DNA of 64,000 nt from Knufia peltigerae. Lineage: Eukaryota; Ascomycota; Eurotiomycetes; Chaetothyriales; Trichomeriaceae. The notes under the pieces were generated by a model that was not told the origin of the DNA, did no database searches, and saw only the letters and a list, made by a program, of their open reading frames with translations. The position numbers and the translations under genes were made by a program. Below are positions 11,996 to 22,719 of this stretch, one piece after another. The DNA lies in the NCBI GenBank assembly GCA_030247855.1, contig JAPDRN010000016.1:124001-188000 (forward strand). Direction: 5' to 3'. Position 1 is the first letter of the stretch. Each line of letters opens with the position of its first letter.

Positions 11996-13316
11996 TCATG
12001 GCAAGCCAAACTGAAGCCTGACTTGCTCTGATACATTGTCCCATTCATCTTCAACTACTTTTTCCGCATCGTGGTCCCACAGCGAATAGCTATCCAACAC
12101 ACCTTTAGAAGTGTCCAAGGTCTTCATCATCTTCTTAGTAGTCTTATCGTGCAGGTTGTGCCATTTGTCTCTTTGTGTAATACCGACCTGCTGTGCGGCT
12201 CTGACATGCTCGTAACGTAGGGCAAAGTAAGTTCGTAACGCTAGCGGGATCTGATGTTTGCCAGCTTTTGCCAAACACAGCGCGATGGTTGCACCATCTT
12301 CAACGGCTTGGCTGGCGCCTTGTGTCGAGGTCGGAAGGAAAGGATGAGCAGCATCTCCCATGACCGCCACCAGGCCACTATCAGTTACCCACTTGTCCAA
12401 GCATGGTCGGTAGACGAGTTTCCAGTCGATTATGTTCTCAAATTTTTCCCATACTCGTACAAATGCCGGGTCCCAGTCCTTGATCGTTCTCAAGATCTCG
12501 TCTCGATGGCCAGGAAACTGCCAGCCCTCGGCAATGTCTGCAACGTCCTTGTGTGTCAGTACGGCATTGATCTCTTTTCCGTTGCGTACAGTGGTCACAA
12601 ATCCGTGCAAGTCGGGTCCGATCCAGAGGTTCACACAGTCTGCAAAGAATATTAGCCTAAACATCAGCTTTTCATATTCTGAACTCACCTTTCTGGAGAA
12701 ACTCTTCTACCAATGGATCACCTTCAAAGATGGAAGAGTCCCCATATGCACGCCACACGGCATATCCACTGTGAATAGGCGCATCCTCAAAGCCTAGCAC
12801 TGCAGTGCGACCCGGGCTTTTCACGCCATCTGCAGCAATCACAGCATCCGCCACGATCTCTTCTCCACTAGGTAGGAAAATACTCGGTTTCTCTGCGTCG
12901 TAGCGCTCAATTTTCTGACCAAGCCGTAGTTCAACCCCGTTCTTGAGTGCATGGTCTATCAATATCCTGTGATAATGACCTCGATGCCCAAGAAGACCGC
13001 GGTAGCCGTATCTCGCCTCGGCCGTAGCCAAAGTTTGATCCAGCGCAATGACTTTGCCATCCCAGTTGCGCATAATGGTATCGTTCGCTCGACTCGAAAC
13101 CTGCCACATGTCTTCGTACAAACCCCAGCGCTTGAAGAGTTTGGATGAGTTTGAACCGAAGCCGACCGAATCTCCAATCGGTAGTAACTCTGGCGCTTGG
13201 TCGAAAAGTGTAACCTTCATACCTTGCCTTGCACAGGCAATTGCACAAGATGCACCACCAATGCCGGCACCGACGATAACAACATCAATTCTTTCCGCAT
13301 TGCCTAGTGACCCCAT
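11996..13316 (-). CDS. FAD-dependent aromatic monooxygenase, salicylate-hydroxylase type
   Basis: Class A flavoprotein hydroxylase that uses NAD(P)H and oxygen to hydroxylate an aromatic ring. Two exons, 12689-13316 and 11996-12639 (49-base intron), 423 residues, the usual family length. Seen: the FAD Rossmann motif VIVGAGIGGASCA (residues 13-25), the DG motif as VIAADGVKSPGR, and the second FAD motif GDAAHPFLPTSTQGASQAVED, followed by a helical C-terminus. The order and wording fit the salicylate 1-monooxygenase/6-hydroxynicotinate 3-monooxygenase group. In context with a ligase, O-methyltransferase and alcohol dehydrogenase it may act on a benzoic- or salicylic-type compound; the exact substrate is not readable. 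Confidence 0.92.
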
Positions 13317-13927
13317 GATGCGACCGATATCAGTAATGTCCGTTAAAGCTCTGTCACGTCAGTAGCTGTGAGATGAATGTAAATACTTATTCAGTCTATG
13401 AAAGCGCCAAACCGTGAGTTAAGAGATTACAGGAACCAAGCCTGTACATCAAGTTGCAAGTGTATTGAACCCAGAGCAAACATCCCCACGGCCTCAAAAG
13501 TCATGCATGTGTGGGGAGAAGTCCTTTGCAGTGAGCTTTGGCATCGGAAGGTTGTTAAACCTACATGATCCTAACAAGTCGTGCAGGAAGCTGATGCAAC
13601 ACCCTTGCCCTGCATTCAAATTGCATTGCTTCTGAGTGAGTCGGCTTTCTGCTTCACAGATGTGGTGGGGTCAGAGTTCGTGTTCTCGCCACATCACAAT
13701 GTGCAGGAGTTGTGGGGGAGAAAGTGGATGAACACCGCCCGCAGTTCGGCTAGCCATTCTGCAGGGGGTTCTCCAAAAGTAGAACATCGTCCGTACTTTC
13801 AGTAGGGGCCGTTAGACTTACGAAACAACGTCTTTCGTCGTAGTGTCTCTTCGGGTAACTTACATAAACCTGTTGGGAGCTAAAGATCTCGTACACCAAA
13901 CAACGTGAGACTGACCAAGCAATCACC
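13317..13927 (+). promoter_or_regulatory. Divergent promoter region, monooxygenase / alcohol dehydrogenase
   Basis: 611 bases between the start codons of two oppositely transcribed oxidoreductase genes. No coding pattern seen. The arrangement suggests, but does not prove, co-regulation. Confidence 0.45.
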
Positions 13928-15055
13928 ATGGCGTCACCAGAATTACCACAGTCCATGAAGGCGTACATACTCGAGGAGTTTGGAAAGCCGTATCGTCTGC
14001 GCGAAGTGCCACTTCCCGCCATCGAGCACCCAGATGACGTTCTTATTCGCGTCGAGGCAGGCTCATATTGTCATACGGATGCCGTGGTAGCTGCAGGGAC
14101 CATGCATCCTCCGTCCCTTCCACACATCGGATGCCACGAGTTTGCTGGGCAGGTGGTGTCGCTCCCGCCAGGCAAAGACTCAAGTCATGGTCTCAAGGTT
14201 GGTGACCGTGTTGCAGTTTCCGGACGCGGGTATCACGTCTGTGAACGGTGTCTTGAATGTCAAAATCCCTCTGGTTCCGACCCGGACGAACCTGGTTTCT
14301 CGGTGTACTGCCCATACACTCATGGCGGCCTCGGAGTTCACGGGCCTGGTGGTTTCCGCGAGTACGCAGTTGTGGACTCGAAGCAAGTGTCGTTGATTCC
14401 AGACCAGATGGCTTCCGTGCAGGTTGCACCATTGATGTGTGCTGGACTGACCGTCTACGCCGCGCTGAGAAAATGCAATCTCAAATCTGGACAGAGAGTG
14501 GGCATCATCGGGTGTGGCGGCGGGCTCGGACACCTGGGCCTACAGTTTGCCGTCAAAATGGGTTTGAAGACGACGGGTGTGGACGTCTCGCCAAAGGCCT
14601 TGGATCTCGCGAGAGGATTGGAGACGGGCTGTACGATTGTTGATGCGCTCAAGCAAAGTCCGGAGGATGTTCGGCAATCGATGGGCAAGGAGGACCACAG
14701 AGAACACATGTCAGAAATGGGTCTAGACGCCGTTTTGATCCTACCTGAGAGTCAGAAGTCATTTGACTACGGGGTCAATCTACTCCGCAACGGAGGACTA
14801 GCCGTCGTTGTCTCGTTTCCGCCCGAAGGGTTCCATGTTTCGGCAGCAGACCTCGTCTTCCGGCGTATCACTGTGACTGGGACGCTGATAGGCTCCAACA
14901 AAGCACTGAAGGAGATGTTGGAGTTTTGTGTTGAACACGGAGTGAAGGCGAAGATCAAGACATATCCTTTCTCTGCCTTGAATGAGCTGGTCGAAGATTA
15001 TCATGCTGGCACACCCGGAAAGTTGGTTGTTGATATGCTCAAGAAGGACTCGTGA
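13928..15055 (+). CDS. Zinc-dependent alcohol dehydrogenase (MDR superfamily)
   Basis: Intronless gene of 375 residues, typical MDR length. It should oxidise an alcohol or reduce an aldehyde with NAD(P). Seen: catalytic-zinc ligand Cys48 in SYCHTD; GCHEFAG with His70/Glu71; a later Cys in PLMCAGLTVYAAL; the structural-zinc cysteines as CERCLECQ followed by SVYC after a longer loop than usual; and the Rossmann motif GIIGCGGGLGHLG. The branch resembles fungal alcohol dehydrogenases acting on aromatic or allylic alcohols. Between residues 100 and 120 the lobe loop has an extra PSGSDPDEPG segment. The ATG at 13928 lies directly before the conserved start of the catalytic domain. Confidence 0.92.
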   Translation: MASPELPQSMKAYILEEFGKPYRLREVPLPAIEHPDDVLIRVEAGSYCHTDAVVAAGTMHPPSLPHIGCHEFAGQVVSLPPGKDSSHGLKVGDRVAVSGRGYHVCERCLECQNPSGSDPDEPGFSVYCPYTHGGLGVHGPGGFREYAVVDSKQVSLIPDQMASVQVAPLMCAGLTVYAALRKCNLKSGQRVGIIGCGGGLGHLGLQFAVKMGLKTTGVDVSPKALDLARGLETGCTIVDALKQSPEDVRQSMGKEDHREHMSEMGLDAVLILPESQKSFDYGVNLLRNGGLAVVVSFPPEGFHVSAADLVFRRITVTGTLIGSNKALKEMLEFCVEHGVKAKIKTYPFSALNELVEDYHAGTPGKLVVDMLKKDS

Positions 15056-15773
15056 CAGTGTCAATTAGCGCAGGATCATCATTGTCATCAGATATTCACA
15101 TGTATCATTTGTTGGATGTTTGCTATTTCAATCGCGCAGGTGCCAGGATGCTCCCTCAGTCCACCGTACATAGATACGCGTAGCAACTGTTTGAACCTCG
15201 GTATGCGTGGGCTTGGCAGACCATCGCGTCTCCTGCGCCTCTACGAAGCACACTCCTCCACTACCCATCCTCTTATAAGATATAGATACATGTCCATATC
15301 CATCATGACTACAATTACACCAGAATAATGCAACGAAATTATGACCACCACCAGCTCAGATCTTTCCGTTTAATTATGTGGACGCTTTTCCCCTCTGTCT
15401 CCGCGATTGAGGACCAGGCACATCCTGTGTGGACACCATTTCATAGCACAAGAAAGAGAAGGAAGAAGAGGAGGAGATGACAAGTGACAAATTACCGCAT
15501 ATCTGATACGAACATTCGTATGCAGAACAGGATGGGTTTCACACGCAATTCCTTACAAGCGCATGTCTGGCGAACCAACAACATTCTCTTAACTATCCCT
15601 ACCGATTACCTCGTCCCGACCTGAGTAGTAGCATAAATTTACTCCGATCTCTTTTCTCTTTTCCTGCAATTATGGTACATTTACATAACGTCCTTCTCAG
15701 CATATTGGCTATTTTCGTCCAAAATTGACATGGTTTGCCAAATCCCGTAGCGAGCGTTTGGTATCTGGATTTG
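15056..15773 (+). other. Intergenic between convergent genes
   Basis: 718 bases between two stops. It would hold both 3' ends. Nothing recognised. Confidence 0.4.
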
Positions 15774-17468
15774 TCACTGGAGGGTTTTTCTGGAATTGAG
15801 GTCGAAACCGCCGCTGAAGAATAAGCTGGTGCCACCATCGAGGTTCACGACTTGTTCAAATCCGTTCTGCTCCAACATCCTGTAAGCCAGATATCCACGG
15901 TAGCCCACGCCGCAGTAGACGACTGTGTACTTGTTCTTATCCAGCTCATCCATCCTCTCCCGCAGTGTGTTCACTGATATGTTGACGGCACCAGGGATAT
16001 GGCCACGGCCGAATTCCTCAGGTGAGCGAACGTCCAGGAGCTGAATAGATTCCAGCGGAAAACCGGAAGAGACCAATTCTTCGGGATGCATGATGCGCAC
16101 TATTCCGCGTAGGACGTTCGTGCCGACAAAGCCAGCCATGTTCACCGGGGACTTTGCAGAGCCGTAAGGTGGTGCGTACGCCAATTCTAGATGCTCGAGA
16201 TCAGAGATCGACATGCCGGTTTGCATTGCCATCGCTAGGACGTCGATCTGTTTATCAACTCCCTCTTTACCCACGACCTGTGCTCCGAGCAACCGTCCGC
16301 TTTCGGGTTCAAAAATCACCCTGAGCGACAGAGGCTGGGCCCCTGGGTAGTATCCGGCATGCGATGGAGGATAGACGGTCACCCATAAGGGTTTCTTGCC
16401 CATTTGCTGCAGTACGCGGGCCGATGTTCCAACGCTGGCGACCGCTAGGCCGAAGACTTTACATATCGAAGTCCCGACGTTGCCACGGTAGCCCTCTTTG
16501 AGGATCCCTAATGCATGGTCGACAGCAATCCGTCCCTGTCGAGCAGCAGGCCCTGCGAGAGCAAGGGGAAGCGCCCGATCGAGAACTCTGTTTTCGGTTT
16601 CTACCATGTCCCCCACGGCGTAGATGTCGGGGTGCGACGTCCGCATAAAGTGGTCGACACTTACAGCACCTGAGCTGCCAATTTTCAAGCCCGCATCTCG
16701 TGCTAGCGAGGTTCGGGGTCGCACTCCTACGGCCGCAATGACCACATCCGCGGGTACGGTCTCGCCGCTGCCCAACATAACATGTCCCGGCTGAATTTCC
16801 TTAATGTTGACCCGTAGATGGACACTGACACCGTTGGCTCGGAGCTCAGTATGAATGCGTTCCGCAATGTCGTGATCTACCAGCGTGAAGACTTGAGGGG
16901 CCGCTTCGAGGATCGAAACCTCGAACCCAAGACCTTTAATGTTCTCGGCCGCCTCGAGGCCGATAAACCCACCTCCAATGACCGCAACGTGCTTGACACG
17001 AGTGCTGGCTTGTAGAGCGCACCGGATCCGTCGCAGATCCGGGATCGTCTGGAGCGTGAAGACATGGGGTAGATCGATGCCCTTGATCGGCGGCAGGAAT
17101 GGCTCAGCTCCCAGGGAGAGGACGAGTTTGTCCCAAGCATATCGCTCAATTGTTTTCTCCCCTTGGACTCGGACATCGACCGTCTTCTGTTGCGGGTCGA
17201 TCTTGACGACTTCAGAATCGATGTGCACATCCAAATTGTAGCGGTCTTTGAAGGATTTGGGGGTGTTCAAGATCAATGACTCTTCTTTCTGAATGACTTC
17301 GCCCAGTGAGTAGGGAATCCCGCAATTTGCATAGCTCACGTAAGGTCCTTTTTCGAAGACGGTTATAGAGGCAGATTCAGAAAGGCGGCGGGCGCGTGTC
17401 GCAGCAGACATGCCGCCGGCGACACCGCCAACGATTATGAATTTGAGACCAGACTTGGAAGACATCAT
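15774..17468 (-). CDS. CoA-disulfide-reductase-like flavoprotein fused to a rhodanese domain
   Basis: Intronless gene of 564 residues. Residues 8-450 form a pyridine-nucleotide disulfide oxidoreductase: FAD motif FIIVGGVAGGMSAATRARR, then SYANCGIPYSLG with the single redox Cys49 that marks CoA-disulfide reductases and related persulfide reductases, the NAD motif VAVIGGGFIGLEAAENI, and the second FAD motif around IYAVGDMVE. Residues about 465-560 form a rhodanese domain: LLDVRSPEEFGRGHIPGA and the active loop YCGVGYRG with Cys519. This domain order is well known in bacteria (CoADR-Rhd), where it handles CoA persulfide or disulfide. Location in the cell is unclear; there is no obvious targeting peptide. 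Neighbour genes carry introns and this one does not, which would fit transfer from a bacterium. Confidence 0.92.
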   Translation of the reverse strand: MMSSKSGLKFIIVGGVAGGMSAATRARRLSESASITVFEKGPYVSYANCGIPYSLGEVIQKEESLILNTPKSFKDRYNLDVHIDSEVVKIDPQQKTVDVRVQGEKTIERYAWDKLVLSLGAEPFLPPIKGIDLPHVFTLQTIPDLRRIRCALQASTRVKHVAVIGGGFIGLEAAENIKGLGFEVSILEAAPQVFTLVDHDIAERIHTELRANGVSVHLRVNIKEIQPGHVMLGSGETVPADVVIAAVGVRPRTSLARDAGLKIGSSGAVSVDHFMRTSHPDIYAVGDMVETENRVLDRALPLALAGPAARQGRIAVDHALGILKEGYRGNVGTSICKVFGLAVASVGTSARVLQQMGKKPLWVTVYPPSHAGYYPGAQPLSLRVIFEPESGRLLGAQVVGKEGVDKQIDVLAMAMQTGMSISDLEHLELAYAPPYGSAKSPVNMAGFVGTNVLRGIVRIMHPEELVSSGFPLESIQLLDVRSPEEFGRGHIPGAVNISVNTLRERMDELDKNKYTVVYCGVGYRGYLAYRMLEQNGFEQVVNLDGGTSLFFSGGFDLNSRKTLQ

Positions 17469-19040
17469 ATTTGTTACAACCTGGAAAATGGGTACTCACG
17501 ACGGCAGCCATCTCTTCTATACAAAACGTCCATACTCAGTCGGGGACTTCGGGGATCATCTCGGCGCCGCCCATTCTAGAGTTTGTGGTAAGATCTCGAA
17601 CCCGTCAATAGTGTGAGCATCACACCACATTTTGGGGAGGACAGTTCGACCACAGGACAGCATCTTTGACCCGGAAGCAGAACGAGGTGCGAGCAAAATT
17701 GAATGACAGTGTCCAAGCCAAGCAAATACCGATCACACGGCGTGAAAATCGAGACTCACATGTCTATAGCTCGCAGTGAGCCATTCCGTGACGGGGACGG
17801 TTTATTTTCCAAAGCCGCTCATATAATTCATTCTAGGTCTCGCTTACTTACCTGATTAGAGACTGGTACCTGTACATTCTTTCAATCCCTTGGCTTTCGG
17901 GAGCAGGTGAGCCGAGGATTTTCATACACCGATCGTCTCAGCCGGACCAGGGTCTCCTTGCTTTGACATTTTTGACAATGATACGAGTAATAGGAGTGGG
18001 AGGACAAGTACTGAGTACTCGTAAATAGCTAGCAAATTAAAACGAGTACTCAATAATAAAGACTACTGCAAGTACTCATACTCCGTACCAGTTACAAGTA
18101 CATGTTCCCCAGCGCGTGTAGATCGAAGGCCCAACATGACGCAATGACACAGTCGTGTTTTATGTCAAACCTGTTTGTTTGACATCGGCAGTACATTATC
18201 TCCTGTTATCTTTTGCCTACATACGACTTGTTCCACACGATGGAGAAGCGAGGCACGGCCCAGACGGTGCGAGTTCATCCGTACAGAGTGATTCGTATGT
18301 TTTATACCCAGGCTTGACCTGCGACTACTCGTTAGTACGAGGTGATTTCGTCTCCGATCGTCCCATGTGATGGTCGTTCGCCTCACACAGTCGACGGCAC
18401 CGCGCAGATCAAGAAGCTTGATCGTTTCAAGCAATGACGAACCCATGACGAAGCTCAGCCTCTTCTCTAACGTCGCTAACCGTAGTCACTCGCCTCATCG
18501 ACCAACAGCAACCCGTGTCCATCAGCAGACTCAACGAATCACCCATGACAGAGGCACTGATTCACAGCCCATGTACCTTGCATGTCTAACTCTCTATGGA
18601 CCACTGCTACACCTCCCTCCAGCATGACCCATTTTAAGTGACACCAGACCGCCGAGCCCACTACGTCGTTGTAGGCAATGAACCGCTGCGTGCAGCCGCA
18701 TGACTGAAGCATCAGTGGTCACTCGTAGTGCACACCATCAAGGAAAGTGGGCTGTGACCAGGTCGCCGCCTTCGAAAAGAGAGAGAGAGGAAGAGAAGCG
18801 AGAAACACATGGACGGTTTCCTGCTTCAGCAGCGACGTTTGCGTTGCATGCACCATGCACCTTCCTTGACTTGTGCTGAAACTCGCTGCACAAAAACCAA
18901 CTACTTAACCTCAACTTCCCTCCCACTCTCCTCTCTATCCAAGTCCTTTCATCCATTGCAACTCTACCTACTCATTCCATCTCTACTCACTTCAAGCCTG
19001 TTCAGATCGAACCCTCACAACAATTCGCACTTCACCCAAC
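17469..19040 (+). other. Long divergent intergenic region
   Basis: 1.57 kb between the starts of the flavoprotein and the aspartic protease. It contains a copy of TACTCCGTA (18079-18087), the inverted repeat at 18013-18051, a purine-rich GA tract near 18778-18800 and a strongly pyrimidine-rich stretch at about 18900-19040 just before the protease ATG, a common feature of highly expressed fungal promoters. I find no convincing gene. Confidence 0.5.
18013..18051. repeat. Perfect 10-base inverted repeat with palindromic arms
   Basis: GAGTACTCGT at 18013-18022 is repeated as its reverse complement at 18042-18051 with 19 bases between. Each arm also contains the 8-base palindrome GAGTACTC. It may be a paired protein-binding site. 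Confidence 0.6.
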
Positions 19041-20463
19041 ATGGCTTCTATCGCTCGAGTTCCCATCCAACGCAACCCTCACTACAAGAGAAACGGTCTC
19101 AAGTCCTACGTCTATCTGCTTAACAAGTACAATTTCGTTCCCAGCCTCCGCGGTCCCTATTCTGCGATCCGTGGCAGAAAGGCCCTTTTCAAACAAAACG
19201 CAGATGGAACTCAGGGTGAAGTGTACGTTCTCAGACCGGGAATCTAGTGTCGTTGCTGAACATCGCCACAGTCCGGCTACTGATCAACAGAATGACTCTC
19301 TCTACACCTGCCCAGTCAACATCGGCACACCAGCTCAGACCTTGAACTTGGTAAGTCGATCCAGCGTTGACATTTGAACAATAGGTATCTAACACCTTCG
19401 TAGGACTTCGACTCGGGATCCTCGGACCTTTGGTGCTGGTCTACTGAATTGCCGGCCAGCACTCGCTCCGCAGGCAAAGGCCATACCATCTTCGACCCGT
19501 CCAAGTCTTCGACATTCAAGAACCAGTCACAGTCAACCTGGCAGATTCAGTACGGAGATCAGTCGTCGGCTTCAGGTACTGTCGGCACCGACAATGTCCA
19601 AATTGGTAGCATCACCGTCAAGGCTCAAGCAATTGAACTTGCCAACAAGTTGTCCTCGCAATTCACCCAAGATGCCTCGTCAGATGGCCTTCTCGGTCTG
19701 GCCTTCGGTTCCATCAACACGGTGCAACCAACTCCTGTCAAGACCCCGGTGGAAAACATGATTGCTCAGGACGACATCCCTCAAAACGCGGAACTCTTCA
19801 CCTGCTACCTCGGATCCATCAAAGATGCCAATGAAGAATCGTTCTGTGAGTCTCGCTGCCCCACTAACCGTCGTCGACGGATCTAACGGAAGCAGATACC
19901 TTTGGCGAGATCGATCAGTCCGTTGTCCCATCTGGTTCTCAGGTTGCCTACACCCCGGTCGACAATTCTCAAGGCTTTTGGATGTTCGACTCGACCTCCG
20001 CAAAGGTCAATGGCAAGACCATCCAGCTTTCGGGCAACAAGGCCATCGCCGACACCGGTACCACTCTTCTCCTCACCTCCGACGAAGTGTGTCAGGCCGT
20101 CTACTCGGCAATCCCCGGTGCCAAGCAGGACCCCAGCCAGCAAGGTTGGGTGTTCCCGGCCGACACCGCCGAGTCTGACCTCCCTACCGTCACCTTCATG
20201 GTCGGAAACACTCCGATTACGATCGAGAAGCAACACCTCGCGTTCGCAGGTGGGCTCGAGGGCAACATGGCGTACGGTGGAATTCAATCTCGTGGTGACC
20301 TGACCTTTGATATCCTTGGAGATACTTTCTTGCAAAATGTCTATGCGTAAGTTGAGACATTGTCTTCTTGAACACACCACATGCTAACTATTGACAAAGT
20401 GTCTTTGACGTCGGAAACACCCAGTTCGGCGTGGTGCAGCGGGCTCCACCAAGCACTAGCTAG
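19041..20463 (+). CDS. Pepsin-like aspartic protease (family A1)
   Basis: Five exons, 19041-19222, 19272-19350, 19404-19845, 19896-20346 and 20400-20463, give 405 residues. Catalytic Asp90 is in DFDSGSSDLW and Asp287 in IADTGTTLL, with the usual flap region WQIQYGDQSSASG carrying the flap Tyr. The first motif reads Asp-Ser-Gly where most pepsins have Asp-Thr-Gly; this variant is known in active enzymes. The N-terminus (MASIARVPIQ) is basic and not hydrophobic, so there is no classical signal peptide; about 70 residues precede the mature-like domain and could be a propeptide. Closest in style to penicillopepsin/aspergillopepsin. The fungus may release it by another route or keep it inside the cell, or an upstream exon may be missed. 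Confidence 0.9.
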
Positions 20464-21012
20464 GGTCGCTGTGGGCTAGGGGGCTGCTGGACATGATGGT
20501 CATGACTGGTATCAAGCAGGTCATCAACAGTATCATTGACTTTTGAAAGAATTGATAGATCGGTAAAAAGATGCTGATTAATGGCGTTCGGAGTCAGCTT
20601 AGCAATGAGCGGGGAACGTGGTTGTGACGAACATCGGCCGGAGGACGGATATCATGAACGGTCTGCCTGGGAGAAGGACATTCTTTTTATGATTATGGTT
20701 ATTATTATCACCTGTAACGAGACATGCCTCAATTGCAATACATGGCTGTAGCCAATATCATCACGCTTGATTTTCACACATAGTCAGATTTCTTTTCCAT
20801 GTGTACCTTGTCGATCTCATCCGTCTCGTGGTAGCATGGTAGCATTGGAAATAAGAAAGCTGTTTCAATACGTTGCAAGAGTCCAGTCGACGACGTTTCA
20901 TTATTCCTATATGTTCCCACCGTGCCTCATTCACACTTTTCCGAGCAGTCTCTTCATTCCCAGCCATTCATCTATACTGCGGTAATCGTCAGTTGGTACG
21001 GCCAGAATCTAT
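20464..21012 (+). other. Intergenic between convergent genes
   Basis: 549 bases between the protease stop and the DUF1223 stop. No gene or repeat recognised. Confidence 0.4.
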
Positions 21013-21762
21013 CTACAACTTCATGGCGGCGACGATGGGTCCGCCCATGCCCCCCTGGACCAAGACGACCCTCTCGAAGCCGTCCCTCCCGGGATCGGGG
21101 AGGGGGATGTTCTCGATGCCACCCTTCCACTCCCCGATCTTGGAGACCTCCTTGACGACGTTGCGGTGGGGCACCTTCTTCCCCTTGTTGGGTCCCTTGC
21201 CGACCTTGACCGTTTGAGTCTCGGGGTCGTAGGCGACGACCAGGACGTCGTAGGTCGTGTCCGCCTCGGAGAGTTCCGAGGCCAGCTTGATCTCGCCGTG
21301 CCCGACCCGGTCGACGCCCAGGGCCCAACCCGCGGCGTTGCGTTTCTCCATGGCCTGGGAGATGATCTGGCCGACCTCGTCCCTGGTGGCCCCGATGCCG
21401 TCGGCCACGCCGTCGACCACGACCTGCGGCGTGAAGATGCCGTTGCGGCCCCACCGCGTCACGTACGACCGCTGGCGCGCGTCCCACCGCGACGACCCGA
21501 AGGTGTCCTCCCACCCGCTCGAGGGGTTCCAGTAGGTCACGTCGTAGGTGAGGAGCAGCAGGTTGGGGTTGTTGGTCGCGTCGTGGATCAGGGGCAGCGC
21601 GGGCGGGCACGACTTGCAGCCCTGGGACTGGAACAGCTCGACCACCGACAGCGGCATGATCTCGACGAAGCACGCCTGCGTGTGCACGTGGCCGTGCTCG
21701 AGGGACAGCGTGCAGGCGAGGGGCACCTTGCGGCGCTTGAAGAGGTTGAAGAATGTCGACAT
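21013..21762 (-). CDS. DUF1223 family protein (thioredoxin-like, CxxC)
   Basis: Intronless gene of 249 residues. The pattern VVELFQSQGCKSCPPA (Cys49 and Cys52), LLLLTYDVTYWN, GWEDTFG, RWGRNGIFTPQVVVDG and the C-terminal VLVQGGMGGPIVAAMKL is that of DUF1223, a thioredoxin-fold family common in proteobacteria and found in fungi; its biochemical role is not established. Unlike bacterial members it has no signal peptide, beginning with the basic MSTFFNLFKRRK. The coding sequence is visibly richer in G and C at third positions than its neighbours, enough that long shadow frames stay open on both strands. This, plus the lack of introns, fits an acquired gene or strong codon selection. Confidence 0.85.
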   Translation of the reverse strand: MSTFFNLFKRRKVPLACTLSLEHGHVHTQACFVEIMPLSVVELFQSQGCKSCPPALPLIHDATNNPNLLLLTYDVTYWNPSSGWEDTFGSSRWDARQRSYVTRWGRNGIFTPQVVVDGVADGIGATRDEVGQIISQAMEKRNAAGWALGVDRVGHGEIKLASELSEADTTYDVLVVAYDPETQTVKVGKGPNKGKKVPHRNVVKEVSKIGEWKGGIENIPLPDPGRDGFERVVLVQGGMGGPIVAAMKL

Positions 21763-22719
21763 TGTTGTACCGCTCTTGGATCCGGACGGAGGATTCTTTG
21801 GTGGTGAAGGAGGGTGAAGGTGCTCAGAGATCGGAAAAACTTTGCTATGACAGAAAAAGGAGATGCTCTTGAGGGTTCGGACAGATCAGGACGTCGACGT
21901 CCCATATTTATCTGCAGAAAACGGGAGCCATCCATATCAGCCCCCAAAGTTTTGGAATCTGGATTCTATGGCAGCTGGCTAGCGACGTGGGCACGCAGAG
22001 CACAGCCCAGCACCGGTGTCTACTAGAGAATGAAGCCACGAATTGAGCAAACCCAGGTACTGAGGTACCAGTGGGGAGGGAGAGGGTGGCGGTACTTTCG
22101 CAGACCGCTCCTTCAGGTACCGTCGATGGAGAATCTCCAGCTAGACTTCCAAGTCTGTCCAACCGAACGTCTCATCACGGATAGCAGCAGTTGTGATTTG
22201 CAACCGTTGTCGATGTGATTATGGAAACTTGCGCTTAGCCTGCTACAGGCCCCCATATTGAGACTAGACCCGGTTGGGAATCATGGATGACCTGCAGATC
22301 AGGGACTCGGGAACTCAGGGACATTGATTGACAAAAAGGACGGGTTCTTGATGGAGGAGCCAGAAATAGCCACAGTATCATCAGCTCAGGATGTATCTCG
22401 CGCTTGGCGCAAAGCTGATGGTCGCCAATCATACGAGAATGCGTTGCCGCAGCAGTTTTCAACTTCTTCCAAGCTCGATCCCCTGGCCCACGTACGTTTA
22501 GTCCTTGCCTTAGGCCTATGCATCTCGAGGTATGTGTGCTATCGTAGTAGCATCAATGGGAGTGGAACTGAGACACCGTGATCTTGAGCCGGACATCAAA
22601 TTCTCAGGGCATCTTTAGTATTGCAGTGATCAGCCACTAACCCGAGAATATCATCCAGAAACCGTCACCACATCACTCAGCTTCAGTGTCACAAGCCCAA
22701 CATGGCGGAAAGGATGTTG
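21763..22719 (+). other. Intergenic
   Basis: 957 bases upstream of the DUF1223 gene and downstream of the membrane protein gene. A few GGTACC-containing stretches occur near 22060-22120. No coding pattern recognised. Confidence 0.4.

Noticed and set aside
20972..21807. Long overlapping frames (233 and 213 codons) over the DUF1223 gene
   Set aside because: Shadows kept open by high GC; only the 249-residue frame shows family motifs.
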